Shown here: positions 43,839 to 52,289 of the stretch, piece after piece
Numbering within the stretch: the first letter of the stretch is position 1
Layout: each line of letters begins with the position of its first letter
Assembly: GCA_950022695.1 (NCBI GenBank)
Contig: CATLLN010000003.1
Span: 62,001-126,000, forward strand
Direction of reading: 5' to 3'
Length of the DNA stretch: 64,000 nt
From: an uncultured bacterium
Lineage (GTDB): Bacteria; Cyanobacteriota; Vampirovibrionia; Gastranaerophilales; Gastranaerophilaceae
The notes under the pieces: model-generated
Told to the model about the DNA's origin: nothing
Seen by the model: only the letters and a program-made list of their open reading frames with translations
The model's database searches: none
Translations under genes and position numbers: made by a program

Positions 43839-44960
43839 GTGGAAAACTATCAAATACTTTTACTTGCAAATAAAATTATCAAAAAAACAATAGCTGCACT
43901 AATTCCATATAGACCGGCAAGATCATGGGTAAAACATTTTCTTGATGATATTTTTATCCCGCCAGCTATAGAAAACTTCAAACAAATAATTGAAGAAGAA
44001 TATCAAGATTATTGGATTTTTGTACCATTTTGGCCTTGGGGCGATTTTATGATGGCATGTGCAATGCTTGAACAATTCAAAAGAGAAAAAGGCGGAAATA
44101 TTTTAATTTTTTACGCAAACAAAAGTCAGCTTGAATTTATTAAAGCATTTGATTTTGCAGATGAAATTCTGCCAATTCCTTTAGATATTTACTACAGTCT
44201 TTGCACAACAGACAGACCATACTGCAAACACAATAAAGCCGGTCTTAAAAAAGGTCATATTTATGAATTATCACACCACGTATTTAAAGAAGCTGAAAAC
44301 GACAAATCAAGAAACTTCTATGAAGTATACATAAAAATGCTTCAACTTGCAGTACCACAATTTTCAAAGCTAAATTTAACCAGAAAAATGAAAAGTAAAG
44401 TTGAAGATATTTTTGATGAAGTTTCAGAAGGCAAAGAAGTAATAATGATTACACCTCATGCTCATTCATATGATGAGAGAGAAATAAGTTATCAATTCTG
44501 GATTACAATAGCAAAACAGCTCGAACAAGAAGGTTATAAAGTAGTTTTTAACAGTAAAAGTCCTGATTATGAAGATTTTGAATCTGTATTTTTACCATTA
44601 ATTGAGCAATGTTATTTTGCCACATTATGTTATTCCAATATAACACTGCGTTCCGGTTTTACTGACATAATCACGATAATGGGTGCGCAAAATCAGGTTG
44701 TTATATATCCTGAATCAATGAGATTCATAACTATTACAGAAGATGAGCAGATTGAAGAAATTTCACGCTGTGCAAATTTAAATCCTAATAAAACATTTGA
44801 AGAAAATATGTTTGATTTTACATCAATAAATAACATGTTTAATAAGAATTTTACAGAGATAATTGTCGAAAATAAACAATATATAAGCCGTGTTATGAAT
44901 AACTTTCGCATGAACTACAATGAATTGCGAAAAAAGTACGCAGGAATTTATTATAAATAA
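43839..44960 (+). CDS. Putative glycosyltransferase-like protein, last gene of glycan cluster
   Basis: A 373-residue protein starting at GTG 43839, directly after the epimerase stop, with GAGGG about 8 bases upstream. No firm family. It resembles GT-B/heptosyltransferase architecture: an N-terminal domain with WIFVPFWPWGDFMMACAMLEQF, and a C-terminal domain with EVIMITPHAHSYDE and ATLCYSNITLRSGFTDIITIMGA. The LRSGF motif and equal length tie it to the 39245-40366 product. A terminator follows, ending the cluster. Function is inferred from context. Confidence 0.6.
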   Translation: MENYQILLLANKIIKKTIAALIPYRPARSWVKHFLDDIFIPPAIENFKQIIEEEYQDYWIFVPFWPWGDFMMACAMLEQFKREKGGNILIFYANKSQLEFIKAFDFADEILPIPLDIYYSLCTTDRPYCKHNKAGLKKGHIYELSHHVFKEAENDKSRNFYEVYIKMLQLAVPQFSKLNLTRKMKSKVEDIFDEVSEGKEVIMITPHAHSYDEREISYQFWITIAKQLEQEGYKVVFNSKSPDYEDFESVFLPLIEQCYFATLCYSNITLRSGFTDIITIMGAQNQVVIYPESMRFITITEDEQIEEISRCANLNPNKTFEENMFDFTSINNMFNKNFTEIIVENKQYISRVMNNFRMNYNELRKKYAGIYYK

Positions 44961-44970
44961 ACTAAGTGAG

Positions 44971-44996
44971 ATTCCGGCCTATGAGCCGGAATTTTC
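44971..44996 (+). terminator. Rho-independent terminator of the glycan cluster
   Basis: ATTCCGGC, loop CTATGA, GCCGGAAT followed by TTTTC. It starts 10 bases after the last stop codon. Confidence 0.88.
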
Positions 44997-45064
44997 ATAT
45001 ATAATATAACTCTCCTGAATATAAGCAGGCGTAAAGCGACGAGGTGAACTAGAAAGATAGCCAT

Positions 45065-45094
45065 AAAAAAAGACCCACTTACATGAGTCTTTTT
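45065..45094 (-). terminator. Terminator downstream of tRNA-Leu
   Basis: On the minus strand AAAAAGACTCA, a six-base loop, TGGGTCTTTTT (one G-U pair), 5 bases past the tRNA 3' end. Confidence 0.88.
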
Positions 45095-45099
45095 AAATA

Positions 45100-45186
45100 T
45101 GCTCCAGGCCAGACTTGAACTGGCACTGGGTTATACGCCCAATTGGATTTTAAGTCCAACGCGTCTACCGATTCCGCCACTGGAGC
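45100..45186 (-). tRNA. tRNA-Leu (anticodon TAA)
   Basis: An 87-base class II tRNA with a long variable arm. The acceptor stem GCTCCAG pairs with CTGGAGC, the D arm contains GGCGGAATCGGTAGACGC, and the anticodon arm is TTGGA-CTTAAAA-TCCAA giving TAA. The variable arm is TTGGGCGTATAACCCAG-like and the T arm contains AGTTCAAGTCT. The discriminator is A; CCA is not encoded. Confidence 0.97.
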
Positions 45187-45208
45187 AAGTGTTCGGCTAC
45201 CTTTTTAT

Positions 45209-45235
45209 ATTATAACAAACATTTCTTATTGTCAA
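45209..45235 (-). promoter_or_regulatory. Promoter of tRNA-Leu
   Basis: On the minus strand a perfect TTGACA and a perfect TATAAT separated by 15 bases, ending 22 bases before the tRNA. The -35 overlaps the stop codon of the patatin gene. Confidence 0.7.
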
Positions 45236-46443
45236 ACAGAAAATTTATTAATATACTTCTCTATTTCAATAACTCTTAATTCCACATCAGAAGTTATTGC
45301 ATTAAGTGAAGTCTCTATATTTTCACTGTTTGAACAAGAAGCTCGTCCTAATAACCCTGATTTTACATTATTATATACAAGCTTTTGAAACAGATATATC
45401 ACATCAAATAAATCCGAATCAATAACATCTTTTACGGTTGAAAGATAAATAAAAAGCTCTGCTACTGAAGTTTTTACAGCAAAAAACTTTTTCCTTATCA
45501 TAAATCTTTGAATTTGTTTTAATTTATCTCGAATTTTAGAATATATCTTAAAAATTTCATTTTTTTTAGGCAAAATTTTTTCTTTAAAATAGGATAAAGT
45601 TTGTTTATAACCATCATCAATAATTGCTTGTCGTTTTTCTCCGGGATAGTTAAAATCGACAACAACAACATTACCTGTATCAATTATAAGATAATCATAT
45701 CTGTCACGCTGACCATAAAGCTTACTAATAAATGAAGTTTCTGAGGATGTCATACATGTGTACATGCCATTAACATATTCAATAGGACTTTGATCTGAAC
45801 CTGAAAAAGATCCTTCCAAACGAACTTCAAGAATTCTATCCGGAGAATTATGAATATTTTTAGAAAGCGACCACATAGGTTTTCCCTTCATTAAATCTCC
45901 ATCAACAAGCAAATCGTCTTCTAAAGTCACTGCACGCATCAATCCCGGCATGCAGCAAGAAATTCTAACAGCCATTGCAACTTCAAAATCGGGAGTTTCG
46001 AAATTAGAAAATTCTTTACACGAAAAATCCTTCATATTTGTTGTTATAATTATTAAATCCTTATTCAAATCTTTAAAAGTAACAGGATTACACTGTCCCT
46101 TCTGATAGTTTTTTCCGTAATATTTTCTTTCAATAAGTTCTCTAAGCCATTCCAAGAAAATTTCACCTTTACTTAAAGCGAATTTTTGATTAAATCCTAG
46201 TGAAATATCTCTAAAAAGCTCAAAATTCACTGATAAGAACACTTCTGATAATTCTTGCGGAGTATAGCCAACCGCATATAAAGAAGCTACCATAGCACCG
46301 ACAGATGAGCCCGCAAGTGTTGTTAATTCTATACCTAAATCATTTAATGCATTCAAAACCCCAGCATGCGCCGCACCTCGTATTGCTCCACCGCCAAATA
46401 AACATGTGTATTTAAAATTGCTGTGCTCTCTCATAAAAACCAT
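45232..46443 (-). CDS. Patatin-like phospholipase
   Basis: Serine acyl hydrolase acting on phospholipids or other lipids, probably at the membrane. It is 403 residues. The oxyanion hole GGGAIRG is at 17-23, the nucleophile S47 is in GSSVG (45-49), and the catalytic aspartate is in LLVDGDLMKG. The C-terminal 130 residues are helical and polar with no family I can name. No signal peptide. The start could be ATG 46443 or ATG 46434; neither has a clear ribosome site. A terminator for the upstream gene ends only a few bases before the start, so its promoter must be very close or overlap it. Confidence 0.88.
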   Translation of the reverse strand: MVFMREHSNFKYTCLFGGGAIRGAAHAGVLNALNDLGIELTTLAGSSVGAMVASLYAVGYTPQELSEVFLSVNFELFRDISLGFNQKFALSKGEIFLEWLRELIERKYYGKNYQKGQCNPVTFKDLNKDLIIITTNMKDFSCKEFSNFETPDFEVAMAVRISCCMPGLMRAVTLEDDLLVDGDLMKGKPMWSLSKNIHNSPDRILEVRLEGSFSGSDQSPIEYVNGMYTCMTSSETSFISKLYGQRDRYDYLIIDTGNVVVVDFNYPGEKRQAIIDDGYKQTLSYFKEKILPKKNEIFKIYSKIRDKLKQIQRFMIRKKFFAVKTSVAELFIYLSTVKDVIDSDLFDVIYLFQKLVYNNVKSGLLGRASCSNSENIETSLNAITSDVELRVIEIEKYINKFSV

Positions 46444-46451
46444 TCTATCAG

Positions 46452-46488
46452 AAAAAAAGAAGGATTGATATTACCTTAATCAACCCTT
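46452..46488 (-). terminator. Terminator of the small helical protein gene
   Basis: On the minus strand AAGGGTTGAT, a nine-base loop, ATCAATCCTT (with G-U) and CTTTTTTT. It ends 9 bases before the patatin start codon. Confidence 0.85.
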
Positions 46489-46512
46489 CCTTTTGCTTTA
46501 AAATTATAAAAC

Positions 46513-46794
46513 CTATGCTGCTAAACCTTTAATTTCTCTAATAAGGTATTGAGCAACCCATTCAAAATCTTTATTATCTTGAGCTGCTTGTTTCAAGTAT
46601 TTAACAGAAACATCGCCAAGGCGGATAAGAGTCATTGCAACAACACCTCTTTTTACACCTCTTACGACTTGTAATTGGTCAACTAATTGAGGTACAACAG
46701 AATCACCAATACTAACAAGTTCATTTTCTAATTTATTTTTTGTATTATTATCAGCATTTTCAAGTTCTGAAAGAATTTCATTTAATGATTGCAT
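46513..46794 (-). CDS. Small HEAT-like helical protein
   Basis: A 93-residue protein. ATG 46794 (MQSLNEILSELENADN) is preferred because GGAG lies 9 bases upstream; the longer frame to 46893 starts in unlikely sequence. The pattern IGDSVVPQLVDQLQVVRGVKRGVVAMTLIRLGDVSVKYLKQAA resembles two HEAT/armadillo-type helical pairs. It is probably a binding module; the partner is unknown. It is separated from trxB by about 120 bases and followed by a strong terminator. Confidence 0.68.
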   Translation of the reverse strand: MQSLNEILSELENADNNTKNKLENELVSIGDSVVPQLVDQLQVVRGVKRGVVAMTLIRLGDVSVKYLKQAAQDNKDFEWVAQYLIREIKGLAA

Positions 46795-46913
46795 ATTTCT
46801 TATCTCCATATAAATCTTATTTACATTATTATTATAATTTAAAAAATATGCAAAATTAGATTTCCTTACATAATCTTTATATCCTGAATACAATATTAAT
46901 ATCTTCTTTACAT

Positions 46914-47852
46914 CTAGACAGTTACTTCTTTTAATGCTTCGACATATTTAACTGCGTAAACGGCACCAACTGCGCCATCTGAAGCTGCTGTAACTACCTG
47001 GCGTAATGGAGTAACTCTTACATCTCCAACTGCAAAAACACCGTCAATTGATGTTTTCATAGTTTCATCTGTTAAGATAAAACCTCGTGAATCCTGTGCA
47101 ACTTGTCCGCTAAATCCTTCTACATTTGGAGTTATACCAATATATGGAAAAATTCCGTTAACCGAAAGTTCAGATTTTTCATTTGATTTAACATTTTCCA
47201 AAACAATAGTATTTACCAAATCTGAGCCTTTAATTTCTTTAACAACAGAATCCCATACAAATTCTAATTTTTCACACTTAGATGCGCGTTCTTGAACAAT
47301 TTTATCTGCACGAAGTTCATTTCTTCTATGTATTAAATAAACTTTAGAAGCAAATTTTGTTAAATACATAGCTTCTTCAACTGCTGAATTACCGCCACCG
47401 ACAACTGCTACAACTTTATCTTTATAAAAAGCGCCGTCACATACCGCGCAATAGCTTACCCCGCGCCCGACAAATTCTGCTTCTCCCGGCACTCCAAGCT
47501 TCATTGGCTTTGCGCCTGTAGCAATTATCACAGTTTTTGCATTAAATTGAAATTCTTTTGTTTTAATAACTTTTGGACTTGATACTAAATCAATTGATTC
47601 TATTTCTTGCATTGAAAACTTCTCTATTCCAAATTTATCAGCATGCTCTTCAAACTTTTCCATAAGTTCAAATCCACCGATACAAGAAAAACCGGGATAA
47701 TTTTCCAACTCAAGATAATTTGAAGGCTGACCTCCAAGCATACTTATATCTACAATAGCTGTTGAAACTGCTCCACGTGCGGCATACATTCCTGCTGCAA
47801 ACCCCGCAGGGCCGCCGCCTAAAATTACGGTATCAAATTCCTTTATCTGCAT
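46914..47852 (-). CDS. trxB: Thioredoxin reductase
   Basis: Cytosolic NADPH-dependent flavoenzyme reducing thioredoxin. It is 312 residues, the bacterial low-Mr type. The FAD-binding motif GGGPAGFAAGMYAARG is near 12-27, the redox pair is C135-A-V-C138 in SYCAVCDGAFY, the NADPH motif is GGGNSAVEEAMYL, and the C-terminal FAD motif is VFAVGDVR near 275. It follows a secreted hypothetical gene by 6 bases, and pgi is one gene further up. No thioredoxin gene is adjacent. Confidence 0.96.
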   Translation of the reverse strand: MQIKEFDTVILGGGPAGFAAGMYAARGAVSTAIVDISMLGGQPSNYLELENYPGFSCIGGFELMEKFEEHADKFGIEKFSMQEIESIDLVSSPKVIKTKEFQFNAKTVIIATGAKPMKLGVPGEAEFVGRGVSYCAVCDGAFYKDKVVAVVGGGNSAVEEAMYLTKFASKVYLIHRRNELRADKIVQERASKCEKLEFVWDSVVKEIKGSDLVNTIVLENVKSNEKSELSVNGIFPYIGITPNVEGFSGQVAQDSRGFILTDETMKTSIDGVFAVGDVRVTPLRQVVTAASDGAVGAVYAVKYVEALKEVTV

Positions 47853-47858
47853 TTATCC

Positions 47859-48359
47859 TCAATCTCCTATTACACTATCACCTGCGATTTTATCGCCTTT
47901 TATAAAATATTTTGCGGTTTCTGTTTTTCTTACGCTTCCGTCAATATCTGATATAGTATCCATCTTTAACAGATTTTCGCCTGTAAAATTATCTCCTTTA
48001 ATTGATAGTGTAACTTTATCAGTCAAAATTTTGTTATCATATTTACCGGTTTTTGTAAAAGTAACAGTATTCCCCTTAACCTCCTTAAGCATAATTTGTG
48101 CTGATGCCCCAGAAAAGGTATTTCTTAAATATATGACGTTATTTTCCTGCGATAAGTTCCATATATCAAGTCCTTTTTCTTTAAATGTTACAGGAGAATT
48201 AGTATCAATTCTTTTTGAAACTACGCGCCATGTTCCATAGAATGCAGGCGGAACTTCTTCCACATAACCTTTTAGTAAAACACTTTGAGCCGGGCTATGA
48301 ATAAAACAGCAAAAACTAAGACACAGAAAAAAACATTTAAGAATATTTTTATAATACAT
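47859..48359 (-). CDS. Secreted hypothetical protein
   Basis: A 166-residue exported protein of unknown function. Residues 1-26 form a signal peptide (hydrophobic FFLCLSFCCFIHS, cut near AQS). The mature part starts PPAFYGTWRVVSKRIDTNSP and continues as alternating beta strands, suggesting a small lipocalin-like or immunoglobulin-like barrel; the GTWRVV opening is reminiscent of lipocalin-like folds, but that is weak. Gaps of 6 bases on both sides place it in an operon with pgi and trxB. Confidence 0.65.
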   Translation of the reverse strand: MYYKNILKCFFLCLSFCCFIHSPAQSVLLKGYVEEVPPAFYGTWRVVSKRIDTNSPVTFKEKGLDIWNLSQENNVIYLRNTFSGASAQIMLKEVKGNTVTFTKTGKYDNKILTDKVTLSIKGDNFTGENLLKMDTISDIDGSVRKTETAKYFIKGDKIAGDSVIGD

Positions 48360-48365
48360 TTATCT

Positions 48366-49766
48366 TTACACCTCGGCTATAGATGCCATTTTTGTTTGAA
48401 GAGTTTTTGCAGAATCTTCATACCCTGCTCTACCCATTAACGCGTATGTATAATTTTTTGCTTGTTCTACACCCGGTTGATTAAAAGCATTAATATTATA
48501 CAGAGCACCTGCAATCGCTGTTTGAACTTCCAGCATATACAATAGCTGTCCGATATGATATCCGTCAACCTTTGGTAAAGTTATAGTTACTGTCGGACGT
48601 GCATAGTCTGATAATGAAACTTTTGTAGAATCTGCTTCTGCATTTAGTAATTGATTAATAGTTTTACCTCCGAGATAACCGATTCCCGTATAAGCAAATA
48701 TATTTGGGATTTCAAGCGTTGTATCAAATTCTTCAACCCTGATAAAGTTAATAATTTTATCATTAGGTCCTTCATTATAAAGCTGAATTTGTGAATGCTG
48801 ATCTGTTGCACCAAGTGCTTTTATAGGGGTTTGTCCGACATGAACATGATTTCCCTGCAAGTCTTCATTCTTACCCAAAGATTCTGCCCAAAGTTGCGCA
48901 TACCAATCCGAAACATATTTTAAACGGCTTGAATATGGCATCATAACTGATAAGTTTTTACCTTTTTTTACATCCATCAGATATTGAATAAGAGCATTTT
49001 GAGCTGCAATATTTTCATAAACATCGGTATTTTTCAAAGCTAAATCCATATCTTTAATACCGTTAACGATTTCATCAATATCAATTCCGACAAGAGCAAA
49101 AGGTAAAAGCCCCACTGCTGAAAATACCGAAAATCTTCCGCCGACATCATCCGGAACTACAAAGGTTTTATAACCTTCTTGTTCTGCAATCTGTCTTAAG
49201 ACTCCTGTTTGCTTATCAGTTGTTGCAACAACATTTTTTCTGTATTCATCTTCACCAAGAGCTTTTTCAAGACGATCTTTTAGAATCATAAACTGCGACA
49301 TAGTTTCGGCTGTCGAACCGGATTTTGTAATCACATTTACCAATGTTTTCTTCAAATCCAATATATCTAAAAGCCCGTTCATATTATCAGGGTCAATATT
49401 ATCTAAAAAGAATATTCTAGGAAAATTATTTCTTTGTTCAGGTGTCAAAAGATTCCAGTAAGGTTTTAACAGAGCCTCGGTTACAGCAATCCCACCCAAC
49501 GCAGAACCGCCGATTCCAAGTACAAGGATGTTTTCAAAACGTCCTCTTACAAGTGAAGCATATTCTTTTACATACCACAAAGTTTCTTCGTTATACCCGA
49601 GATTCATCCATTGAAGCCACTGTCCCGGTTTATCTTTGTGTTTGTTTAAATCTGCAATAATCTCTGTAATCTTATCTTTATACTCACAAAATTCGTGTTC
49701 AAGATTTAACCCGTTTTCTTGTCCGATAACTTTCATATCTGCATTTTTGCAGTCAAACTTAATCAT
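48366..49766 (-). CDS. pgi: Glucose-6-phosphate isomerase
   Basis: Interconverts glucose 6-phosphate and fructose 6-phosphate. At 466 residues it belongs to the shorter bacterial type. Conserved regions are VLGIGGSALGG, VITKSGSTAETMSQF (SIS domain), the catalytic glutamate region AESLGKN, DQHSQIQLYNEGPND, and QPGVEQAKNY near the C-terminus with the catalytic lysine. It is the first gene of the pgi-hypothetical-trxB run. An imperfect repeat shared with the rpsL upstream region precedes it. Confidence 0.95.
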   Translation of the reverse strand: MIKFDCKNADMKVIGQENGLNLEHEFCEYKDKITEIIADLNKHKDKPGQWLQWMNLGYNEETLWYVKEYASLVRGRFENILVLGIGGSALGGIAVTEALLKPYWNLLTPEQRNNFPRIFFLDNIDPDNMNGLLDILDLKKTLVNVITKSGSTAETMSQFMILKDRLEKALGEDEYRKNVVATTDKQTGVLRQIAEQEGYKTFVVPDDVGGRFSVFSAVGLLPFALVGIDIDEIVNGIKDMDLALKNTDVYENIAAQNALIQYLMDVKKGKNLSVMMPYSSRLKYVSDWYAQLWAESLGKNEDLQGNHVHVGQTPIKALGATDQHSQIQLYNEGPNDKIINFIRVEEFDTTLEIPNIFAYTGIGYLGGKTINQLLNAEADSTKVSLSDYARPTVTITLPKVDGYHIGQLLYMLEVQTAIAGALYNINAFNQPGVEQAKNYTYALMGRAGYEDSAKTLQTKMASIAEV

Positions 49767-49827
49767 TGAATCCCAAATATCCCTTCTTATTATACCTGAT
49801 TATATACTTATTCTATATAATCAAGTT

Positions 49828-49892
49828 CAAATTTCAAGTGGGGTAAATATTCTACAAATATTGTTTCCAAGTCATCACAGCAGTTGAGCTCT
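49828..49892. repeat. Imperfect intergenic repeat, copy A (upstream of pgi)
   Basis: About 65 bases resembling 58277-58341. Shared words are TTTCCAAGTCATC, AGTTGAGCTC, CAAATnTCAAG and GGGGTAAAT. Both copies are in the same orientation, between two minus-strand genes. In the 240 bases between pgi and the 700-aa gene I see only this, a GC-rich patch at about 49895-49927, and AT-rich TATAAT-like sequence nearer pgi. Confidence 0.7.
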
Positions 49893-50007
49893 GCAGTGGG
49901 CCTCGGCCGAAGCGGAGATACGGGGGCATTATTGCTATTGATCGTAACCTCAAGCAAGTGATAATATTCAGCTCCGCAAATTTGTGTACTAATAAAACAA
50001 AGCAAAA

Positions 50008-52110
50008 TTACGCGCTTTGATTGAACTTGAATGTTCTTTGTACGTTCTTATCAATAACACCTTTGATTACATCGTATTCTGCAAGTAATGAAGAGTGTTC
50101 TGTATCAATATTTTTAAGCTGCATATCATAGATATTATCTTTTGCTTTAATATCATTCATTGCACGATTATATTCAGCTTCAGCTTTTGTAGTTGCTTCT
50201 GTATCTGTTTCTTCTGTAATTTTTGTACAAGTTTTGTAACTTAAACCATTCCATTTGAATGATTTATCAACTTGTTCTAATGACACAATACCATTTTCTA
50301 AAGCATATGTAAGCCATTCAGAAGATGATGCTAAACCATTTTCAATAGCTTTATAACCTTGTTTCATTCTGTTAAACAAGTTTGTATACCATTGAGCTTT
50401 GGCATCAGCATTACCTTTGTTTGATGTATCATTTTCATCAACCCAAGCATATTTTGGCTCACCGTAAACTTCAATCATGTTATCAATTAAATATTCTTTA
50501 ATTACGGTATTGAAGCTTTCTGATTGCTTTATTTTAATTTTAGGTTTTTCAAGATCTTCAGGAAGTTTTTCTACTGCATCTAAATATTTCAATACAAAAT
50601 CTACATCAGTTAAGTTTTCAACAGTAACAACATATTTAATAGGTTTTCCATCTTCATCAAGCTCTCCAGTCTCAAATGTAAAATTTTCTTTAATATGTTG
50701 ATCCACCTGTTTTATAGAATCTGAACTAAAAATATTATTCATAAACGTAGATTTTGAATCATTGTATTCTTTTAATACTGTTTCAAGAGTCTTGTTTAGT
50801 CCAGGTATTTCACTTGTAACATCAATACCATATTGTTCCGGCTTGAAATCTTTACTAAGTAAAAGTTCAGAAAAGTTTTCGAAATTTGCAGATTTATTAA
50901 TTAAATACACAATATCTTCTGCAATAGAATTTAACTGAGCTTTAACCTCATTCAAGTCAGATGAATATGTAGTTGTAGTAAGCCCTGTTTCTTCCGAATA
51001 ATTATAATAAAAATATTGAACAGTACCATTATCCTTAATTGGTTTATAAGCAAAGTTATTCATAAACGTCTCAAATGGTACTTTGTCTTCTATTTTTATA
51101 CCATTAAGAAGTTCAACATCTTTAGCATAATCTTGTGCTTCTTCACAATTATAACCGGTAACATTGCCATCTTTATCAACAGTTATTTTAATACCGTCAT
51201 CAGTAACATATTCATAACCGCCACCATCTAACTCAGTTTTAGTTAAAGTAGTATTCGCTGTATATTTAATCATCTCTTCCCCAATTGCATTTGTTACTAC
51301 AGAGAATTGATTCAATCTTGCTGCTACTGCTGTTTCAACAGTATCTGGAAGCAAATTTTTATTAATTAATTTTTTAACATTAAATGTATTTGTTCCATTT
51401 TCATCTAAAAAAGCATTTTGGAAAGCCTTTAATGCATCTGAAAGAGAGTTTGCCTCAGTAATAGAACTGATTTCAAATTCTTTTTGTGCATTATATTGTA
51501 TTTTTGGCGTATTTCCTGAATATTTCAAATAGCTTTCAAAAGAAGTTTCAGTAGCTTTTATTAAGTTATTTGAACTTATAACATAATCTTTATAAGATTT
51601 TTCATAATCTTCAACTTCTTTTGAATTCTGATAACTTCCATATCCTTCATAGTATTTTTTCATATCTTCAACACTAATGTTTTTGAAAGGTTCCGGATAA
51701 GTAGGATTTTCAAAAGCACCTAATTGATCAAAATAAGTTGTTGTATATTCAAGACCATGTTTTTTCAAATATGCATCCAAATTGCCTTCTGCACTCGCAA
51801 AAATAGCAGCTTCATCTTCGCTTACCAAAATTTGACCAGCAGAATTTATAAGACCATATTGAGTATTATATGAACTATATGCAGTTAACGCATTATAAGA
51901 TAAATCTTGAATTTGAGCATTACCAGCAGAATCATAATTGCTAAATTTCAATGTAGCATTATTCAAAGCATTAATATAATTTTGGCTTGCTTGTGAACTT
52001 TGAGTAGCCAAACGCATTTTAGCATTATTAATAGTTTGAGATCTTAACTCATTATCAGCCAAACGAGCTGTGATAGTTAATAATCTAGCTTGTGATGCTG
52101 CCATTCCCAT
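50008..52110 (-). CDS. Large hypothetical protein with conserved-looking helical N-terminus
   Basis: A 700-residue protein of unknown function. It starts MGMAASQARLLTITARLADN, followed by a Gln/Ser/Asn-rich helix to about residue 50; I associate this type of N-terminus with families of proteins in gut Melainabacteria, from memory. There is no Sec signal peptide or membrane helix. The rest is acidic, Asn/Lys/Glu-rich, with alternating coiled-coil and beta segments, ending in a long helix (about 640-690). ATG 52110 has AAAGGAT 10 bases upstream. A near-perfect sigma-28 promoter precedes it, so a flagellar-type secreted or structural protein is a reasonable hypothesis. Confidence 0.65.
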   Translation of the reverse strand: MGMAASQARLLTITARLADNELRSQTINNAKMRLATQSSQASQNYINALNNATLKFSNYDSAGNAQIQDLSYNALTAYSSYNTQYGLINSAGQILVSEDEAAIFASAEGNLDAYLKKHGLEYTTTYFDQLGAFENPTYPEPFKNISVEDMKKYYEGYGSYQNSKEVEDYEKSYKDYVISSNNLIKATETSFESYLKYSGNTPKIQYNAQKEFEISSITEANSLSDALKAFQNAFLDENGTNTFNVKKLINKNLLPDTVETAVAARLNQFSVVTNAIGEEMIKYTANTTLTKTELDGGGYEYVTDDGIKITVDKDGNVTGYNCEEAQDYAKDVELLNGIKIEDKVPFETFMNNFAYKPIKDNGTVQYFYYNYSEETGLTTTTYSSDLNEVKAQLNSIAEDIVYLINKSANFENFSELLLSKDFKPEQYGIDVTSEIPGLNKTLETVLKEYNDSKSTFMNNIFSSDSIKQVDQHIKENFTFETGELDEDGKPIKYVVTVENLTDVDFVLKYLDAVEKLPEDLEKPKIKIKQSESFNTVIKEYLIDNMIEVYGEPKYAWVDENDTSNKGNADAKAQWYTNLFNRMKQGYKAIENGLASSSEWLTYALENGIVSLEQVDKSFKWNGLSYKTCTKITEETDTEATTKAEAEYNRAMNDIKAKDNIYDMQLKNIDTEHSSLLAEYDVIKGVIDKNVQRTFKFNQSA

Positions 52111-52155
52111 TGTAAGCTTTATCCTTTCGTTTCCTTAAAACTTTTCTTATTATAT

Positions 52156-52182
52156 AAATCGGCATTTTTCCCTGAAACTTTA
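52156..52182 (-). promoter_or_regulatory. Sigma-28 (FliA)-like promoter of the 700-aa protein gene
   Basis: On the minus strand TAAAGTTT, exactly 11 bases, then GCCGATTT. Against the FliA consensus TAAAGTTT-N11-GCCGATAA this is 14 of 16 positions. It ends 45 bases before the start codon. Confidence 0.8.
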
Positions 52183-52235
52183 ATATTTTGAGCATAATTG
52201 TTAAGAATTTGTTACATAAAAAATAAGCAAAAAGA

Positions 52236-52261
52236 AAGGTCAGAAAATATTTTCTGACCTT
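52236..52261 (-). terminator. Terminator of the 116-aa Cys/Gly-rich protein gene
   Basis: A perfect 13-base inverted repeat, AAGGTCAGAAAAT with its complement, followed on the minus strand by TCTTTTT. It lies 28 bases past the stop codon. Confidence 0.88.
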
Positions 52262-52289
52262 ATATTATTCATCCATCATTATAAAAATC

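Noticed and set aside
49808-50005. A 65-codon open frame on the minus strand between pgi and the 700-aa gene
   Set aside because: It spans the intergenic repeat and the GC-rich patch, has no ribosome site, and the equivalent frame in repeat copy B has stop codons, so it is unlikely to be a gene.
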